Positions 37,516 through 46,142 are shown, numbered from the stretch's first letter. The stretch: DNA of 64,000 nucleotides from DASSJF01 sp035934535 (GCA_035934535.1 DASYXS010000167.1:21991-85990), one strand, 5' to 3'. The notes: generated from the sequence alone by a model not told the origin. Numbers and translations are program-made.

Positions 37516-38217
37516 ATGGACAGATTCCGTGAATCGCGGCGATTCTCCAGGCGAGATCTCTTCGTCGCGGCGGCGGCCGGAGGCGCCGCCGCCCTGGCGG
37601 CGCGGTCCGTGCCGGCGGGTTCGACGCTCGCGGCGGCGGCGGTGTCGCCGGCGGTCGAACCGGACGACGCGATCAGGCGGCTCACCGAGGGGAACGCGCG
37701 GTATGTCGCGGGGACGATGACCGCGTTCAATGAGGATCTGTCGCTGCTGAAGGCCAAGACGGCCGAGAAGCAGGCGCCGTTCGCCGCCGTCTTATCGTGC
37801 GCCGACTCGCGGGTGCCGATCGAGATCGTGTTCGACCAAAGCATCGGCCATCTCTTCGTCTGCCGGGTGGCCGGCAACATCGCGACGCCGTCGGTGATCG
37901 GCAGCTTGGAATACGGCGCGGCCGTTCTGGGAACCGCCGCGATCATGGTCCTCGGGCATGCCAACTGCGGCGCCGTGACCGCGACGATGCAGAACAAGGC
38001 CGTTCCCGGCCAGATCAGCGGCCTTTTTCCGTATATCCGGCCCGCGGTCGATCGGGCCGGCGGCAGTCTCGACGCCGCGATTCGCGCCAACGCCCGTTAT
38101 CAAGCGGCGCTGTTACAGCACGCGTCGCCGCTGCTGGCGGGGTTGGTGAAGGACGCAACGCTCAGGATCGTCGCCGCGCACTACGATCTGGCGACCGGCA
38201 AGGTCTCCCTCCTGTAG
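37516..38217 (+). CDS. Tat-exported beta-class carbonic anhydrase
   Basis: 233 aa. N-terminal twin-arginine signal (SRRFSRRDLFVAAAAGG) with hydrophobic stretch to about residue 45. The catalytic zinc site is intact: SCADSRVPIE and LGHANCGAVTA (Cys, Asp/Arg dyad, His, Cys). AVPGQISGLFPYIRPAVDRA is normal for beta-CAs. Start ATG 37516 behind CGGGAGG. Exported beta-CA would act outside the cytoplasmic membrane on CO2/bicarbonate. Confidence 0.9.
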   Translation: MDRFRESRRFSRRDLFVAAAAGGAAALAARSVPAGSTLAAAAVSPAVEPDDAIRRLTEGNARYVAGTMTAFNEDLSLLKAKTAEKQAPFAAVLSCADSRVPIEIVFDQSIGHLFVCRVAGNIATPSVIGSLEYGAAVLGTAAIMVLGHANCGAVTATMQNKAVPGQISGLFPYIRPAVDRAGGSLDAAIRANARYQAALLQHASPLLAGLVKDATLRIVAAHYDLATGKVSLL

Positions 38218-38231
38218 CCGCACGAACCACA

Positions 38232-38262
38232 GAACAATTCTGCCCCCGGCGCAGAATGGTTC
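38232..38262 (+). terminator. Hairpin after carbonic anhydrase gene, no U-tract
   Basis: 12-bp stem with one A-G mismatch (AACAATTCTGC / GCAGAATGGTT), 7-nt loop, 14 nt past the stop. No U-run follows. Confidence 0.5.
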
Positions 38263-38363
38263 CGACGGGCACACACGTTTCGGATTGCCTCGAGCCCCCC
38301 GAGGGCGTAAGGTGTCGAGTCTGGGGACGCCCGTTCATGCACGCTTTAAAGGGAGGCAACACC

Positions 38364-38636
38364 ATGGCTGAGTCCACGAAATTGCAGCCGGGGCACGAGA
38401 GCGCCCTTCCACAAACCACGTGGGGTGAGATCCACGAGCCCGGCGCCTACGTCGAGTTGGGCACCGGCGACCTGTATCGGATTCCCAAGGAGGCGCTGGT
38501 CACGGGCGCAAGCCCGATGGTCGTCAAGGAGTCGAGAGGCGCATCGCGGCTTGTGCTGGTGAGCCGCAACCCGTTCTGCACGCTCCTGGAGGCACGCCTG
38601 CAGTCCGCTCGGCATAACGTCGAGCCAAACTTCTAG
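38364..38636 (+). CDS. Small hypothetical protein
   Basis: 90 aa, polar, no signal or membrane helix. Core EPGAYVELGTGDLYRIPKEAL. Start ATG 38364 has AAAGGGAGG 7 nt upstream. I do not recognise the family. It has its own leader of about 145 nt after the carbonic-anhydrase stop. Confidence 0.7.
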   Translation: MAESTKLQPGHESALPQTTWGEIHEPGAYVELGTGDLYRIPKEALVTGASPMVVKESRGASRLVLVSRNPFCTLLEARLQSARHNVEPNF

Positions 38637-38868
38637 CGGCCGGCGGCAGCGGCGTCTACACCACTTCGCCCGGGACGAGCGTCGCCTAGACGCGCGTCTT
38701 CGGGCCCACCGATTGGTCGCACGTCGCAGCGATCAGTGGGCGGCGGCAACGACTGCGACACCTGACGGCATGAGAGGGCGTCCCCAACTGCCACGGCTAT
38801 TCGGCAGGTCCTCGTCTCCCGTTTCCAACGTGCCCAGTCTTGTTTAGCAATTCTTGACCACACCTGTC
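38637..38868. other. Intergenic stretch without a recognised feature
   Basis: No convincing coding frame on either strand, no strong hairpin and no repeat. The promoter of the downstream GntR operon begins at 38869. Confidence 0.6.
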
Positions 38869-38897
38869 TTGACGCCCCGCGGTATCAACCCCATAAT
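38869..38897 (+). promoter_or_regulatory. Promoter of the GntR/oxidoreductase operon
   Basis: -35 TTGACG (38869-38874), 17-nt spacer, -10 CATAAT (38892-38897). Predicted start near 38904. Confidence 0.78.
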
Positions 38898-38908
38898 ATG
38901 GTTGTTTG

Positions 38909-38921
38909 GTGGTCCGACCAC
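38909..38921. promoter_or_regulatory. FadR-like operator GTGGTCCGACCAC
   Basis: Perfect 6-1-6 inverted repeat containing TGGTCCGACCA, the core recognised by FadR/FCD-type GntR regulators (TGGTNNNACCA). It covers about +5 to +17, where bound repressor would block the operon including the regulator's own gene. Confidence 0.75.
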
Positions 38922-38960
38922 TGGGCCAAAGTGGAGTGACCATCTCCGGAGGCGACCGTC

Positions 38961-39716
38961 ATCGCGCCGAGTCCCGCGTCACCCATCCAGGCCGATCTCG
39001 GCCCCGTCAGGAAGACCAAAGTCTACGCGGAGGTCGCGGCGCAGATCCAGCGTCTGTTCGCCGAGGGTCGCCTCAAGCCCGGCGACAAGCTTCCCCCCGA
39101 ACGTGAACTCGCCGAGATCTTCGGCGTCAGCCGCAGCTCCGTCCGCGATGCGATCCGCGTCCTCGAAATGCAGGGGCTCGTCGAGCCGCGGCACGGCGAC
39201 GGTACCGTCGTCCGCGAGATTCCGATCGACCGGCTCGTGCGGCCGCTCGCCGACGCGCTGAGCGCCGGGAAAGACCTGATCGCCGACCTCTTCGACATGC
39301 GCAAGATGCTCGAACCGCCGCTGGCGCGGGCGGCCGCGTTCCGCGCGACGGACGACGACGTGCGCGCGCTGGAGCAGATCGTGGAGCGTCAGACCCGGCG
39401 GGTGCGGGCCGGCGAGCTCGCCCTCGAGGACGACAACGAGTTCCACTACCGCATCGCCACGGCCGCCAAGAACCAGGTCGTCCTGCGGACGATGGACGTG
39501 CTGATGGATCTGCTGCGCGACAGCCGCGCGCGCTCGTTGCAGGGCCCCGGACGCGCCGAGAAGTCGCTCGAGGGCCACCGCCGGATTTTGGACGCGATCC
39601 GCCGGCGGGATCCGGACGCCGCGGCGCAGCGCATGCGCGGTCACATCGAGGAGATCGAAGGGACGCTGTTCCCGGAGAGCCGTCCGGCAGAATCGCCGGC
39701 CGGTTCCCGAGGGTGA
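38961..39716 (+). CDS. GntR/FCD-family regulator with apparent AUC start
   Basis: About 251 aa. N-terminal winged helix (KVYAEVAAQIQRLFAEGRL, KLPPERELAEIFGVSRSSVR, GLVEPRHGDGTVV) and C-terminal FCD helices (FDMRKMLEPPLARAAAF, DNEFHYRIATAAKN, HRRILDAIRRRD). From the in-frame stop at 38937 to residue KVYAEV there is no ATG, GTG, TTG or CTG. An ideal GGAGG (38948-38952) lies 8 nt before ATC at 38961, so AUC initiation is the best reading. It should bind the operator at 38909 and sense a small carboxylate related to the adjacent oxidoreductase. Confidence 0.85.
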   Translation: MAPSPASPIQADLGPVRKTKVYAEVAAQIQRLFAEGRLKPGDKLPPERELAEIFGVSRSSVRDAIRVLEMQGLVEPRHGDGTVVREIPIDRLVRPLADALSAGKDLIADLFDMRKMLEPPLARAAAFRATDDDVRALEQIVERQTRRVRAGELALEDDNEFHYRIATAAKNQVVLRTMDVLMDLLRDSRARSLQGPGRAEKSLEGHRRILDAIRRRDPDAAAQRMRGHIEEIEGTLFPESRPAESPAGSRG

Positions 39717-39744
39717 CGCGGCCGTAGCCGGGAGGAGGCAGGAG

Positions 39745-40917
39745 ATGGGACGCACGATTTCGGTCGAGGTGGTCTACCGGGGGATTTTCCAGACCAACCT
39801 CGCCAAGAACATCTGCCGCGGTATCGTGCTGGCGGCCCGTAAGGAAGGCAAGATCGGCATCGCCTTCGGCCGCTACGGCGACTCGCCGCAGCGGAACGGC
39901 ATTCCGGCGAAGAACTTCGCCATCGTCGCCCCGGACGAGGACGAGCTGCAGCTGAGCATGGCGCAGTACGAGCCGGCCGAGACCGACATCACGATCAACC
40001 TCGACGACATGCTGTGCAAGGGCGTGGAGTCCTGGGCGTGGTACGGCCTGCAGCCGATCAACGAGAAGGTCCGCGAGAACGGGGTGCTGCTGGTCACCTC
40101 CACGATGCCGCCCGCCGAGATCATCAAGTTCTGCCATACGAAGAAGACCGCGTACCGCTTCGCGGTGCTCCCGGCGCTCCCGAGTTTCTCCGGGCTGTGG
40201 GTCTACAAGGACGACCACACCGACGTGCGGGTGCTCGGCGCGCTGCCGAAGCTGTGCCCCGACCTCGTGAGTCTCGACGCGATGCTGGCCGCGGTGAAGG
40301 AAGAGTGGAAGGACGACGTCAAGGTCGCGTCCGCCCGCCGCGCGTACGAGTCCGTCGCGATGCAGACGGTCCGCGCGGGCGAGGGCAATCCCGAGGTGCC
40401 GTACCGGTTCGATCTGCCGGGCTGGACGAAGATGCGCGAAGGCGTCACGATCGACGGCATGACGCTCGGCGAGCCGATCAAGTTCGGCGACCAGATCGGC
40501 GGGTACCGCCCGGCGCGCAACCCCTACTTCAAGAAGTACTCCACCCGCACGATGCGCCCGGTCATCGACTTCGACAAGTGCATCAAGTGCACGCTGTGCT
40601 GGCTGCAGTGTCCCGATTCCTGCTTCGACGTGACGCCCGATCAGACGTACGACCTCAACGCGGAGGCGTGCTGCGGCTGCGGCGTCTGCGAGGCCGTCTG
40701 CCCGGTGGACGACTGCGTGACCATGGTCAACGAGCAGGCGTTCACCGACAACAAGAGCCAGTGGGAGGCCTACAAGACCGACAAGAAGGCCTACGCGAAG
40801 TGGGTCGAAGCCAGGATCACGGACCGGCCGGAGCGGTCGCACGGCTTCCGGTACAAGGGCCAGTATCAGGAGCAGGTCGCCCAGGCGGGGATCGGCACTT
40901 CGGGAGGTGGGGAGTAG
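39745..40917 (+). CDS. Oxalate/2-oxoacid:ferredoxin oxidoreductase, fused gamma-delta subunit
   Basis: 390 aa. Residues 1-190 are the gamma-type domain (EVVYRGIFQTNLAKNICRGI, FGRYGDSPQRNGIPAKNF), residues about 265-345 a delta-type ferredoxin domain with two [4Fe-4S] motifs CIKCTLCWLQC and CCGCGVCEAVC. A gamma-delta fusion with separate alpha and beta is the arrangement of Moorella oxalate oxidoreductase. It carries electrons to ferredoxin. ATG 39745 follows GGGAGGAGGCAGGAG. Overlaps the alpha gene by one base (TAGTG). Confidence 0.9.
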   Translation: MGRTISVEVVYRGIFQTNLAKNICRGIVLAARKEGKIGIAFGRYGDSPQRNGIPAKNFAIVAPDEDELQLSMAQYEPAETDITINLDDMLCKGVESWAWYGLQPINEKVRENGVLLVTSTMPPAEIIKFCHTKKTAYRFAVLPALPSFSGLWVYKDDHTDVRVLGALPKLCPDLVSLDAMLAAVKEEWKDDVKVASARRAYESVAMQTVRAGEGNPEVPYRFDLPGWTKMREGVTIDGMTLGEPIKFGDQIGGYRPARNPYFKKYSTRTMRPVIDFDKCIKCTLCWLQCPDSCFDVTPDQTYDLNAEACCGCGVCEAVCPVDDCVTMVNEQAFTDNKSQWEAYKTDKKAYAKWVEARITDRPERSHGFRYKGQYQEQVAQAGIGTSGGGE

Positions 40918-42149
40918 TGGACGCGGAAAGCGCAACGGCCGTCCGGACGGCGGTCGCCGAGCAGGAGGCCCTGATCAGCGGCAGCGAGGCCGTCGCCGTC
41001 GCCTCCAGGCTCGCCGACGTCGACGTCATCACCGCGTACCCGATCCGGCCGTACGACACGATGATGCAGTTCGTGGCGAAGCAGATCGCCAACGGCGAGC
41101 AGGACGCCGAGTACATCGTCGCGGAGAGCGAGCACAGCCAGTTCGAGATCGCCAAACACGCGAACGTCGTGGGCGCCCGCACGCTGTGCGGCTCGAGCGG
41201 GGTCGGCTGGTGCTACGCGTTCGAGGCGATCGCCGTCACACCGGCGCTGCGCCTGCCGATGCTGGCGATGGTCGGCAACCGCGCGCTCGACGATCCCGGG
41301 GCCTTCGGCACGGAGCACAACGACGCGCTGGCCGCGCGCGACCTCGGGTGGATGCACATCTGGGTCGACACGGCGCAGGAGGCGCTCGACACCACGCTGA
41401 TCGCCTACCGGGTCGCGGAGGACCGGCGGGTCTACCTGCCGTGCGCCATCAGCACGGACGGGGCCTTTCTCACGCACTCGCAGTCGCTGGTCAAGATCCC
41501 GCCGAAGCAGTGGGTCGACGAGTTCCTGCCCAAGTACGACCGCAAGGACCTCCGGCTCCATCCCGACAACCCGATCACGATCGCGCCCCAAGTCAACGAG
41601 GACTGGTTGATGGAAATCCGCCGCCAGACCGACGAGGCGATGCGCAACGCGCGCACCGTGATCGAGGAGGCGTACAAGGACTTCGAGCGGATCTTCCACC
41701 GCGGCGTCGTGAACCCGTTCTTCGAGGAGTACATGACGGATGATGCGGAGCTCGTGCTGGTCGGCATGGGCACCTTGTCGATGCCGGTGAAGGTCGCGAT
41801 CCGCAAGATGCGCCAGCAGGGGCAGAAGGTCGGGTTCGTGCGCATCCGGTGGTTCCGGCCGTTCGACTACGAGCGGCTCGGGGCGCTCCTGTCGAGGTTC
41901 GCCGCGGTCGGGGTGGCCGACCGCGACTTCTCGATGGGCTCGCCGTTCAACAGCGGCGTCGTCGCGAACGAGGTCCGCGCCGCGCTGTACAACCAGCCGA
42001 AGCATCCGCCGGTGGTGAGCTTCATCACCGGGCTCGGCGGCCGTGAAGTGACGATCCCCGGCGTGCGGGAGATGTTCGAGCATACCCGCAAAGCGGCCGA
42101 AGCCGGCAAAGCACCCAACGACACGCTGTGGATCGGCGTGCGCGCCTGA
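40917..42149 (+). CDS. Oxalate/2-oxoacid:ferredoxin oxidoreductase alpha subunit, OOR-like
   Basis: 410 aa. Where pyruvate enzymes have YPITPSS, this has TAYPIRPYDT with Arg44. It also has GNRALDDPG with Arg122 and Asp125. With an offset of 13 these coincide with Arg31, Arg109 and Asp112 reported for the active site and switch loop of Moorella oxalate oxidoreductase (recalled, not aligned here). The remaining sequence is of the PFOR alpha family (CGSSGVGWCYAFEA, EHNDALAARDLGW). The GTG start 40917 has a ribosome site GGGAGGTGGGGAG. It probably forms a heterohexamer with the neighbours. Confidence 0.87.
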   Translation: MDAESATAVRTAVAEQEALISGSEAVAVASRLADVDVITAYPIRPYDTMMQFVAKQIANGEQDAEYIVAESEHSQFEIAKHANVVGARTLCGSSGVGWCYAFEAIAVTPALRLPMLAMVGNRALDDPGAFGTEHNDALAARDLGWMHIWVDTAQEALDTTLIAYRVAEDRRVYLPCAISTDGAFLTHSQSLVKIPPKQWVDEFLPKYDRKDLRLHPDNPITIAPQVNEDWLMEIRRQTDEAMRNARTVIEEAYKDFERIFHRGVVNPFFEEYMTDDAELVLVGMGTLSMPVKVAIRKMRQQGQKVGFVRIRWFRPFDYERLGALLSRFAAVGVADRDFSMGSPFNSGVVANEVRAALYNQPKHPPVVSFITGLGGREVTIPGVREMFEHTRKAAEAGKAPNDTLWIGVRA

Positions 42150-42179
42150 TGCGCGCGGCTGAACAGGAGGGGTTGATCA

Positions 42180-43208
42180 ATGGATAGTCCCGAGCTCGCG
42201 GCCATGCCGGTCCCGGTGCTCGAGCCGATCAAAGGCGTCAAGCGGGCGCCGCTCGAGGAATACTTCACGTCCGGGCACCGTACGTGCCAGGGGTGCGAGT
42301 CGGCCCTGGTCATGAAGCTGATGGTGAAGGCGGCCGGCCCGCGCACCGTGGTGCTCGGCAGCACGGGCTGCATGTACGTCGCCAATACGACGTACTACAG
42401 CACGCCGTGGGTCGTGCCGTGGATGCACACCCAGCTCGGCTCGTCGGGCTCCGCGGCGGTGGGCACCGCGGCCGGCTACACGGCGCTGATGCGCAAGGGC
42501 CGGATCAAGCAGGAGCCGATCAACATCATCTCGTTCTGCGGCGACGGCGGCGGCGCGGACATGGGCCTGTCGGCGATCTCCGCGGCGCTGCAGCACACCG
42601 ACTACAACCATCTGATTCTGCTCTACGACAACGAGTCGTACGCCAACACCGACATCCAGGTCTCCGGCAGCAGCCCGTACGGGGTGCACACGACGTTCTC
42701 GCCGCCCGGCAAGGCCAAGCGGATCCTCCACAAGCGCTGGAAGAAGAACATGGCGGCGATGCTGGCGGCCGGGCACTCCGAGTGCAGGTACGTCGGGACG
42801 GTCGACGCCTCGTACGCGGTGGATTTCATGAACCGCATCCGCAAGGCGCTCAGCATCGGCGGGCCGACGTTCATCCACTCGCTGGACCCGTGCCCGAAGG
42901 GCTGGGACTACGATCCGATGCTCTCGCACGAGCTCGGCGAACTGGCGGTGCTGACCGGGGTGTGGCCGCTCTTCGAGGTGGAGAACCACGTGCTCAAGCT
43001 CTACGGCAAGAGCAAGGCCATCGTCGAGGGGCGCCAGAAGCGGCTGCCGGTGCGGGACTACCTCCTGAAGCAGGGCCGCTTCGCGCACTTCACCGAGGAC
43101 GACATCGACTACTTCCAGGCGAAGATCGACGAGATGTGGACGAAGTGGCTCGTGCCGGGCGTGCTGCCGTTCGCGACCGACGTCCTGAACGACCGGCCGC
43201 CGGCCTAG
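42180..43208 (+). CDS. Oxalate/2-oxoacid:ferredoxin oxidoreductase beta subunit (TPP-binding)
   Basis: 342 aa. The TPP/Mg site is CGDGGGADMG (120-129) with the partner NESYANT downstream; the cluster cysteines are in RTCQGCES (Cys36, Cys39) and GSTGCMY (Cys64), plus Cys near the C-terminal half (SLDPCPKGWDYD). This subunit performs the TPP-dependent decarboxylation. ATG 42180 has AACAGGAGGGGTTGATCA upstream. A hairpin-rich gap of 288 nt separates it from the ABC importer. Confidence 0.93.
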   Translation: MDSPELAAMPVPVLEPIKGVKRAPLEEYFTSGHRTCQGCESALVMKLMVKAAGPRTVVLGSTGCMYVANTTYYSTPWVVPWMHTQLGSSGSAAVGTAAGYTALMRKGRIKQEPINIISFCGDGGGADMGLSAISAALQHTDYNHLILLYDNESYANTDIQVSGSSPYGVHTTFSPPGKAKRILHKRWKKNMAAMLAAGHSECRYVGTVDASYAVDFMNRIRKALSIGGPTFIHSLDPCPKGWDYDPMLSHELGELAVLTGVWPLFEVENHVLKLYGKSKAIVEGRQKRLPVRDYLLKQGRFAHFTEDDIDYFQAKIDEMWTKWLVPGVLPFATDVLNDRPPA

Positions 43209-43425
43209 GCCTCGATGAAGCCGGACACCGGAATCGGACGCGAGGAGATGCGACGATAAGTTGAAGCCCGACGGGCGGGGGGCCTGCCGGGAAACATCAC
43301 AACCGCATACAGACGAGCTTCGCGACCTTGATGTTGCGGGGTGAGAGGCGTGGAGACCATGGGGTACCCTTCTCGATGCCGCGGGTGTCGGCGGATGAGG
43401 AGACTCCCTGCGTTTTGAGGTGTCC
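43209..43425. other. Leader/intergenic region before the LIV importer
   Basis: About 220 nt with no coding frame or recognisable promoter; includes many short G-rich tracts. Nothing more can be claimed. Confidence 0.5.
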
Positions 43426-43460
43426 GAGGGCCCGGGCGGCTGAGCGCCGCCCGGGCCCTC
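43426..43460 (+). terminator. 15-bp perfect GC hairpin before livH
   Basis: Stem GAGGGCCCGGGCGGC / GCCGCCCGGGCCCTC, 5-nt loop TGAGC, no U-run. It is 218 nt after the oxidoreductase and 37 nt before livH; it could end the first operon or act in the leader of the second. Confidence 0.55.
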
Positions 43461-43496
43461 ACCGTTGCGCGCATCGAAGGCCGGGGGTGTGAGAGG

Positions 43497-44378
43497 ATGG
43501 ACACGATCTTCCTGGGGATCGGGTTCGGTCTCGTGACCGGCTCGATTTTGGCGCTGTCCGCCGTCGCGTTTACCCTCACCTACGCCGTGAGCGGGATCCC
43601 CAACCTGGCCCACGGCGAGCTGCTGACCTACGGAGCGTACGCCGCGTACGCGGTGACCCGGGCGACGCACAACCTGTTCTTCGCCGCGGTCGCCGCCGCG
43701 CTGGCGGGCGGTATGACGGCGTGGGCGATGAACGCCGCGGTGGTCGAGCCGTTCGTGCGGGCCCGCATCAAGAACATCGTGATCTTCATCGCCACCCTCG
43801 GGGCGTCGCTCGTGCTGCAGAACATCATTCTGTTGATCTTCGGCGGCGCCAACGTCGCCTACGTGCTGCCGCAGACCGAGTCGCGCCAGGTGGGTCCGTT
43901 TATCTGGACCGGCCGGGACGCGGCGATCATGGTCTCGGCGCTCGTCGTGATGGTGCTGCTGTACCTCATGCTGCAGCACACGAAGTTCGGCAAATCGCTG
44001 CGCGCGGTCTCGGAGAACCGCGAGCTCGCCCGCGTGTCGGGCATCGGCGCCCACCGCGTGGTGCAGTTCACCTGGTTCCTCGCCGGAATCGTCGCCGGCT
44101 TCGCCGGGTTCATCCTCGCCGTCAGCGTGGGCACGCTGGTGCCGAGCTTCGGCTTCACCTTTCTGCTCGTGACGGTCACGGCGGCGGTCGCCGGGGGGCT
44201 CGGCAAGCCGTACGGGGCGATGGCGGCCGCGATCGTGCTCGGCCTGGCGATGGAGATCAGCGCCTTCTACGTCGACGCCGCCTACAAGCTGCTGATCGCG
44301 TTCGGGATGTTGGTCCTGGTCCTGCTCTTCCGTCCGGACGGATTGTTCAGCAGCAAGACCGGAGGGGTGTTCGAGTGA
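43497..44378 (+). CDS. livH: Branched-chain-type ABC importer permease (LivH)
   Basis: 293 aa, about eight membrane helices. Conserved SGIPNLAHGELLTYGAYAAY at the N-terminus and KSLRAVSENRELARVSGI in the cytoplasmic loop. One of two permease subunits. GTGA overlap with livM. The transported substrate cannot be derived from the permease; the position next to the oxalate-type enzyme suggests a small carboxylate. Confidence 0.93.
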   Translation: MDTIFLGIGFGLVTGSILALSAVAFTLTYAVSGIPNLAHGELLTYGAYAAYAVTRATHNLFFAAVAAALAGGMTAWAMNAAVVEPFVRARIKNIVIFIATLGASLVLQNIILLIFGGANVAYVLPQTESRQVGPFIWTGRDAAIMVSALVVMVLLYLMLQHTKFGKSLRAVSENRELARVSGIGAHRVVQFTWFLAGIVAGFAGFILAVSVGTLVPSFGFTFLLVTVTAAVAGGLGKPYGAMAAAIVLGLAMEISAFYVDAAYKLLIAFGMLVLVLLFRPDGLFSSKTGGVFE

Positions 44379-45364
44379 TCCAGTACATCGCCTCCGTCGT
44401 GACCGAAGGAGCCATCTTTTCGATCATGGCGCTCGGCCTGAACGTGATCTGGGGCTGGGTCGGCGACTTCGACATCGCGTTCTATGGCTACGTGGCACTC
44501 GGCGTCTACATGGCCATGGTCACCACGATCGGCCGGCTCCCTGCGCCCGACCAGTACATCCTCGGCTGGCAGCTGCCCTTCCCGGTGGCGGTGGTGATCG
44601 CGATGGCAAGCGCCGCGCTCCTCGCGCTGGGCGTCGGCGCCATCGCCCTGCGCAAGCTCCGCGCGTCCTACTTCGCCATCACCACGCTCGCCACGGTGCT
44701 GATGCTGCAGATCTTCATTAGCAACTACACGCCCCTGTTCAACGGGTACAACGGGCTCTACGGCATGGCGCAGCCGTTCAACGGCATGTTGAACCTGTCG
44801 CCGCAGGCGTACCCGTTCTTTTTCCTGGCGCTCTGCACGGCGATCCTCGCGGCCGTGTACCTCGTGCTGGAACGCCTCTCCAATAGCCCCTTCGGCCGGG
44901 CGCTGCGCGCGGTCCGGGAGGAGGAGCGCGCGGCCGCCGCGTTCGGCCGCAGCATCTACGCGCTCAAGCTGAAGGCGTACGTTCTCGGCGCGGCGCTCGG
45001 CGGACTCGGGGGCGCGCTGTTTGCCGCGTACCTCGGCGCGTTCAATCCCAGCGCGTGGTCGCCGATCGAGACGCTGCTGCTGTACGCCGCGATTTTCGTC
45101 GGCGGCAGCGGCAACAACCGAGGCGTGATCCTCGGCGTCATGCTGGTCAGCGTGGTATTCCAGGAGATCACGCGCTTCATTCCCAACGTGGGGGGCAACG
45201 CGAGCTTCTCCGCGGCCGTGCGCGAGATCCTGATCGGCGTCTTGATCCTCGTCACCATGCGCTACCGGATCCAGGGACTGCTGCCTGAGCCGCGCCCGAA
45301 GGACGCGGCGGGCGAGCCGGTGGCCGTCAAGCCGTACGCCGGAAGGGGGAGCGCCGCTGACTGA
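44375..45364 (+). CDS. livM: Branched-chain-type ABC importer permease (LivM)
   Basis: 329 aa. ALGLNVIWGWVGDFDIAFYG near the N-terminus, FGRALRAVREEERAAAAFGR in the loop that contacts the ATPase, and EGGSGNNRG-like AAIFVGGSGNNRG late. GTG 44375 overlaps the livH stop. Confidence 0.92.
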   Translation: MIQYIASVVTEGAIFSIMALGLNVIWGWVGDFDIAFYGYVALGVYMAMVTTIGRLPAPDQYILGWQLPFPVAVVIAMASAALLALGVGAIALRKLRASYFAITTLATVLMLQIFISNYTPLFNGYNGLYGMAQPFNGMLNLSPQAYPFFFLALCTAILAAVYLVLERLSNSPFGRALRAVREEERAAAAFGRSIYALKLKAYVLGAALGGLGGALFAAYLGAFNPSAWSPIETLLLYAAIFVGGSGNNRGVILGVMLVSVVFQEITRFIPNVGGNASFSAAVREILIGVLILVTMRYRIQGLLPEPRPKDAAGEPVAVKPYAGRGSAAD

Positions 45365-46142
45365 CCCATCCGATGCGCTGCTCGAAGTGCGGGGCCTCGC
45401 GAAGAGCTTCGGCGGGGTGCACGCCGTGTCGGACTGCAGCTTCGCGGTGCCGGTGAGCCGGGTCACCGGCCTGATCGGGCCGAACGGCGCCGGCAAGAGC
45501 ACGGCGATCGACCTGGTGACCGGATTCAAAGCGCCGGACGCGGGGACGGTCCGCTTCGCCGGCCTCGAAATCCAGGGCTGGCCGCCGCACCGCGTCTCGC
45601 GGCTCGGCCTCATCCGCACGTTTCAGCTGCCGAAGGAGTGGTCGGGGCTGACGGTGATGGAGAACATGCTCATCGCCGCGCCGGAGCGGGGACGCGAGGC
45701 GATCTGGCGGGCGCTGTTTGCCCCCGGCCCTCTCCGTCAGGCGGAGGACGAGGATCGCGCCCGCGCCCGGACCATTCTTGAAGAGTTCGGCCTGCTCGCG
45801 CTCCGGGACGAACTGGCCGGCAACCTCAGCGGCGGCCAGAAACGGCTGCTCGAGTTTGCCCGAGTCGCGATAGCCCGGCCGCGCATGGTCATTCTCGACG
45901 AGCCGATGGGCGGCGTCAACCCGGTGCTCGGAGCCCGTATGGGAGACGCGATCGCGAGCCTGGTGGCCAGCGGCGTCACGGTCGTGATCGTCGAGCACAA
46001 CCTTCCGTTCATCGAGCGGGTCTGCGACGCCGTGATCGTCATGGCGCTGGGCACGGTGATCGCAACGGGCCCGTTCTCATCCCTGCGCTCGAACCGCGCG
46101 GTGGTCGATGCGTACCTGGGCGAGGTGCCCGCCGGTGCGTAG
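45357..46142 (+). CDS. livG: ABC importer ATPase (LivG)
   Basis: About 261 aa. Walker A GLIGPNGAGKSTAID, signature NLSGGQKRLLEFARV, Walker B MVILDEPMGGVNP and the H-loop VEHNLPFIERVCD. The start is a CTG at 45357, just after AGGGGGAG and overlapping the livM stop, because the first canonical start (GTG 45387) would remove the normal N-terminal strand LLEVRGLAKSF. Confidence 0.9.
   Translation: MTDPSDALLEVRGLAKSFGGVHAVSDCSFAVPVSRVTGLIGPNGAGKSTAIDLVTGFKAPDAGTVRFAGLEIQGWPPHRVSRLGLIRTFQLPKEWSGLTVMENMLIAAPERGREAIWRALFAPGPLRQAEDEDRARARTILEEFGLLALRDELAGNLSGGQKRLLEFARVAIARPRMVILDEPMGGVNPVLGARMGDAIASLVASGVTVVIVEHNLPFIERVCDAVIVMALGTVIATGPFSSLRSNRAVVDAYLGEVPAGA

Noticed and set aside
38633..38863. Short minus-strand frame of 76 codons
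   Set aside because: No ribosome site, no domain and poor codon pattern; treated as non-coding.
43209..43425. T-box or amino-acid riboswitch before livH
   Set aside because: No conserved T-box sequence or known riboswitch core; only the later GC hairpin is clear.
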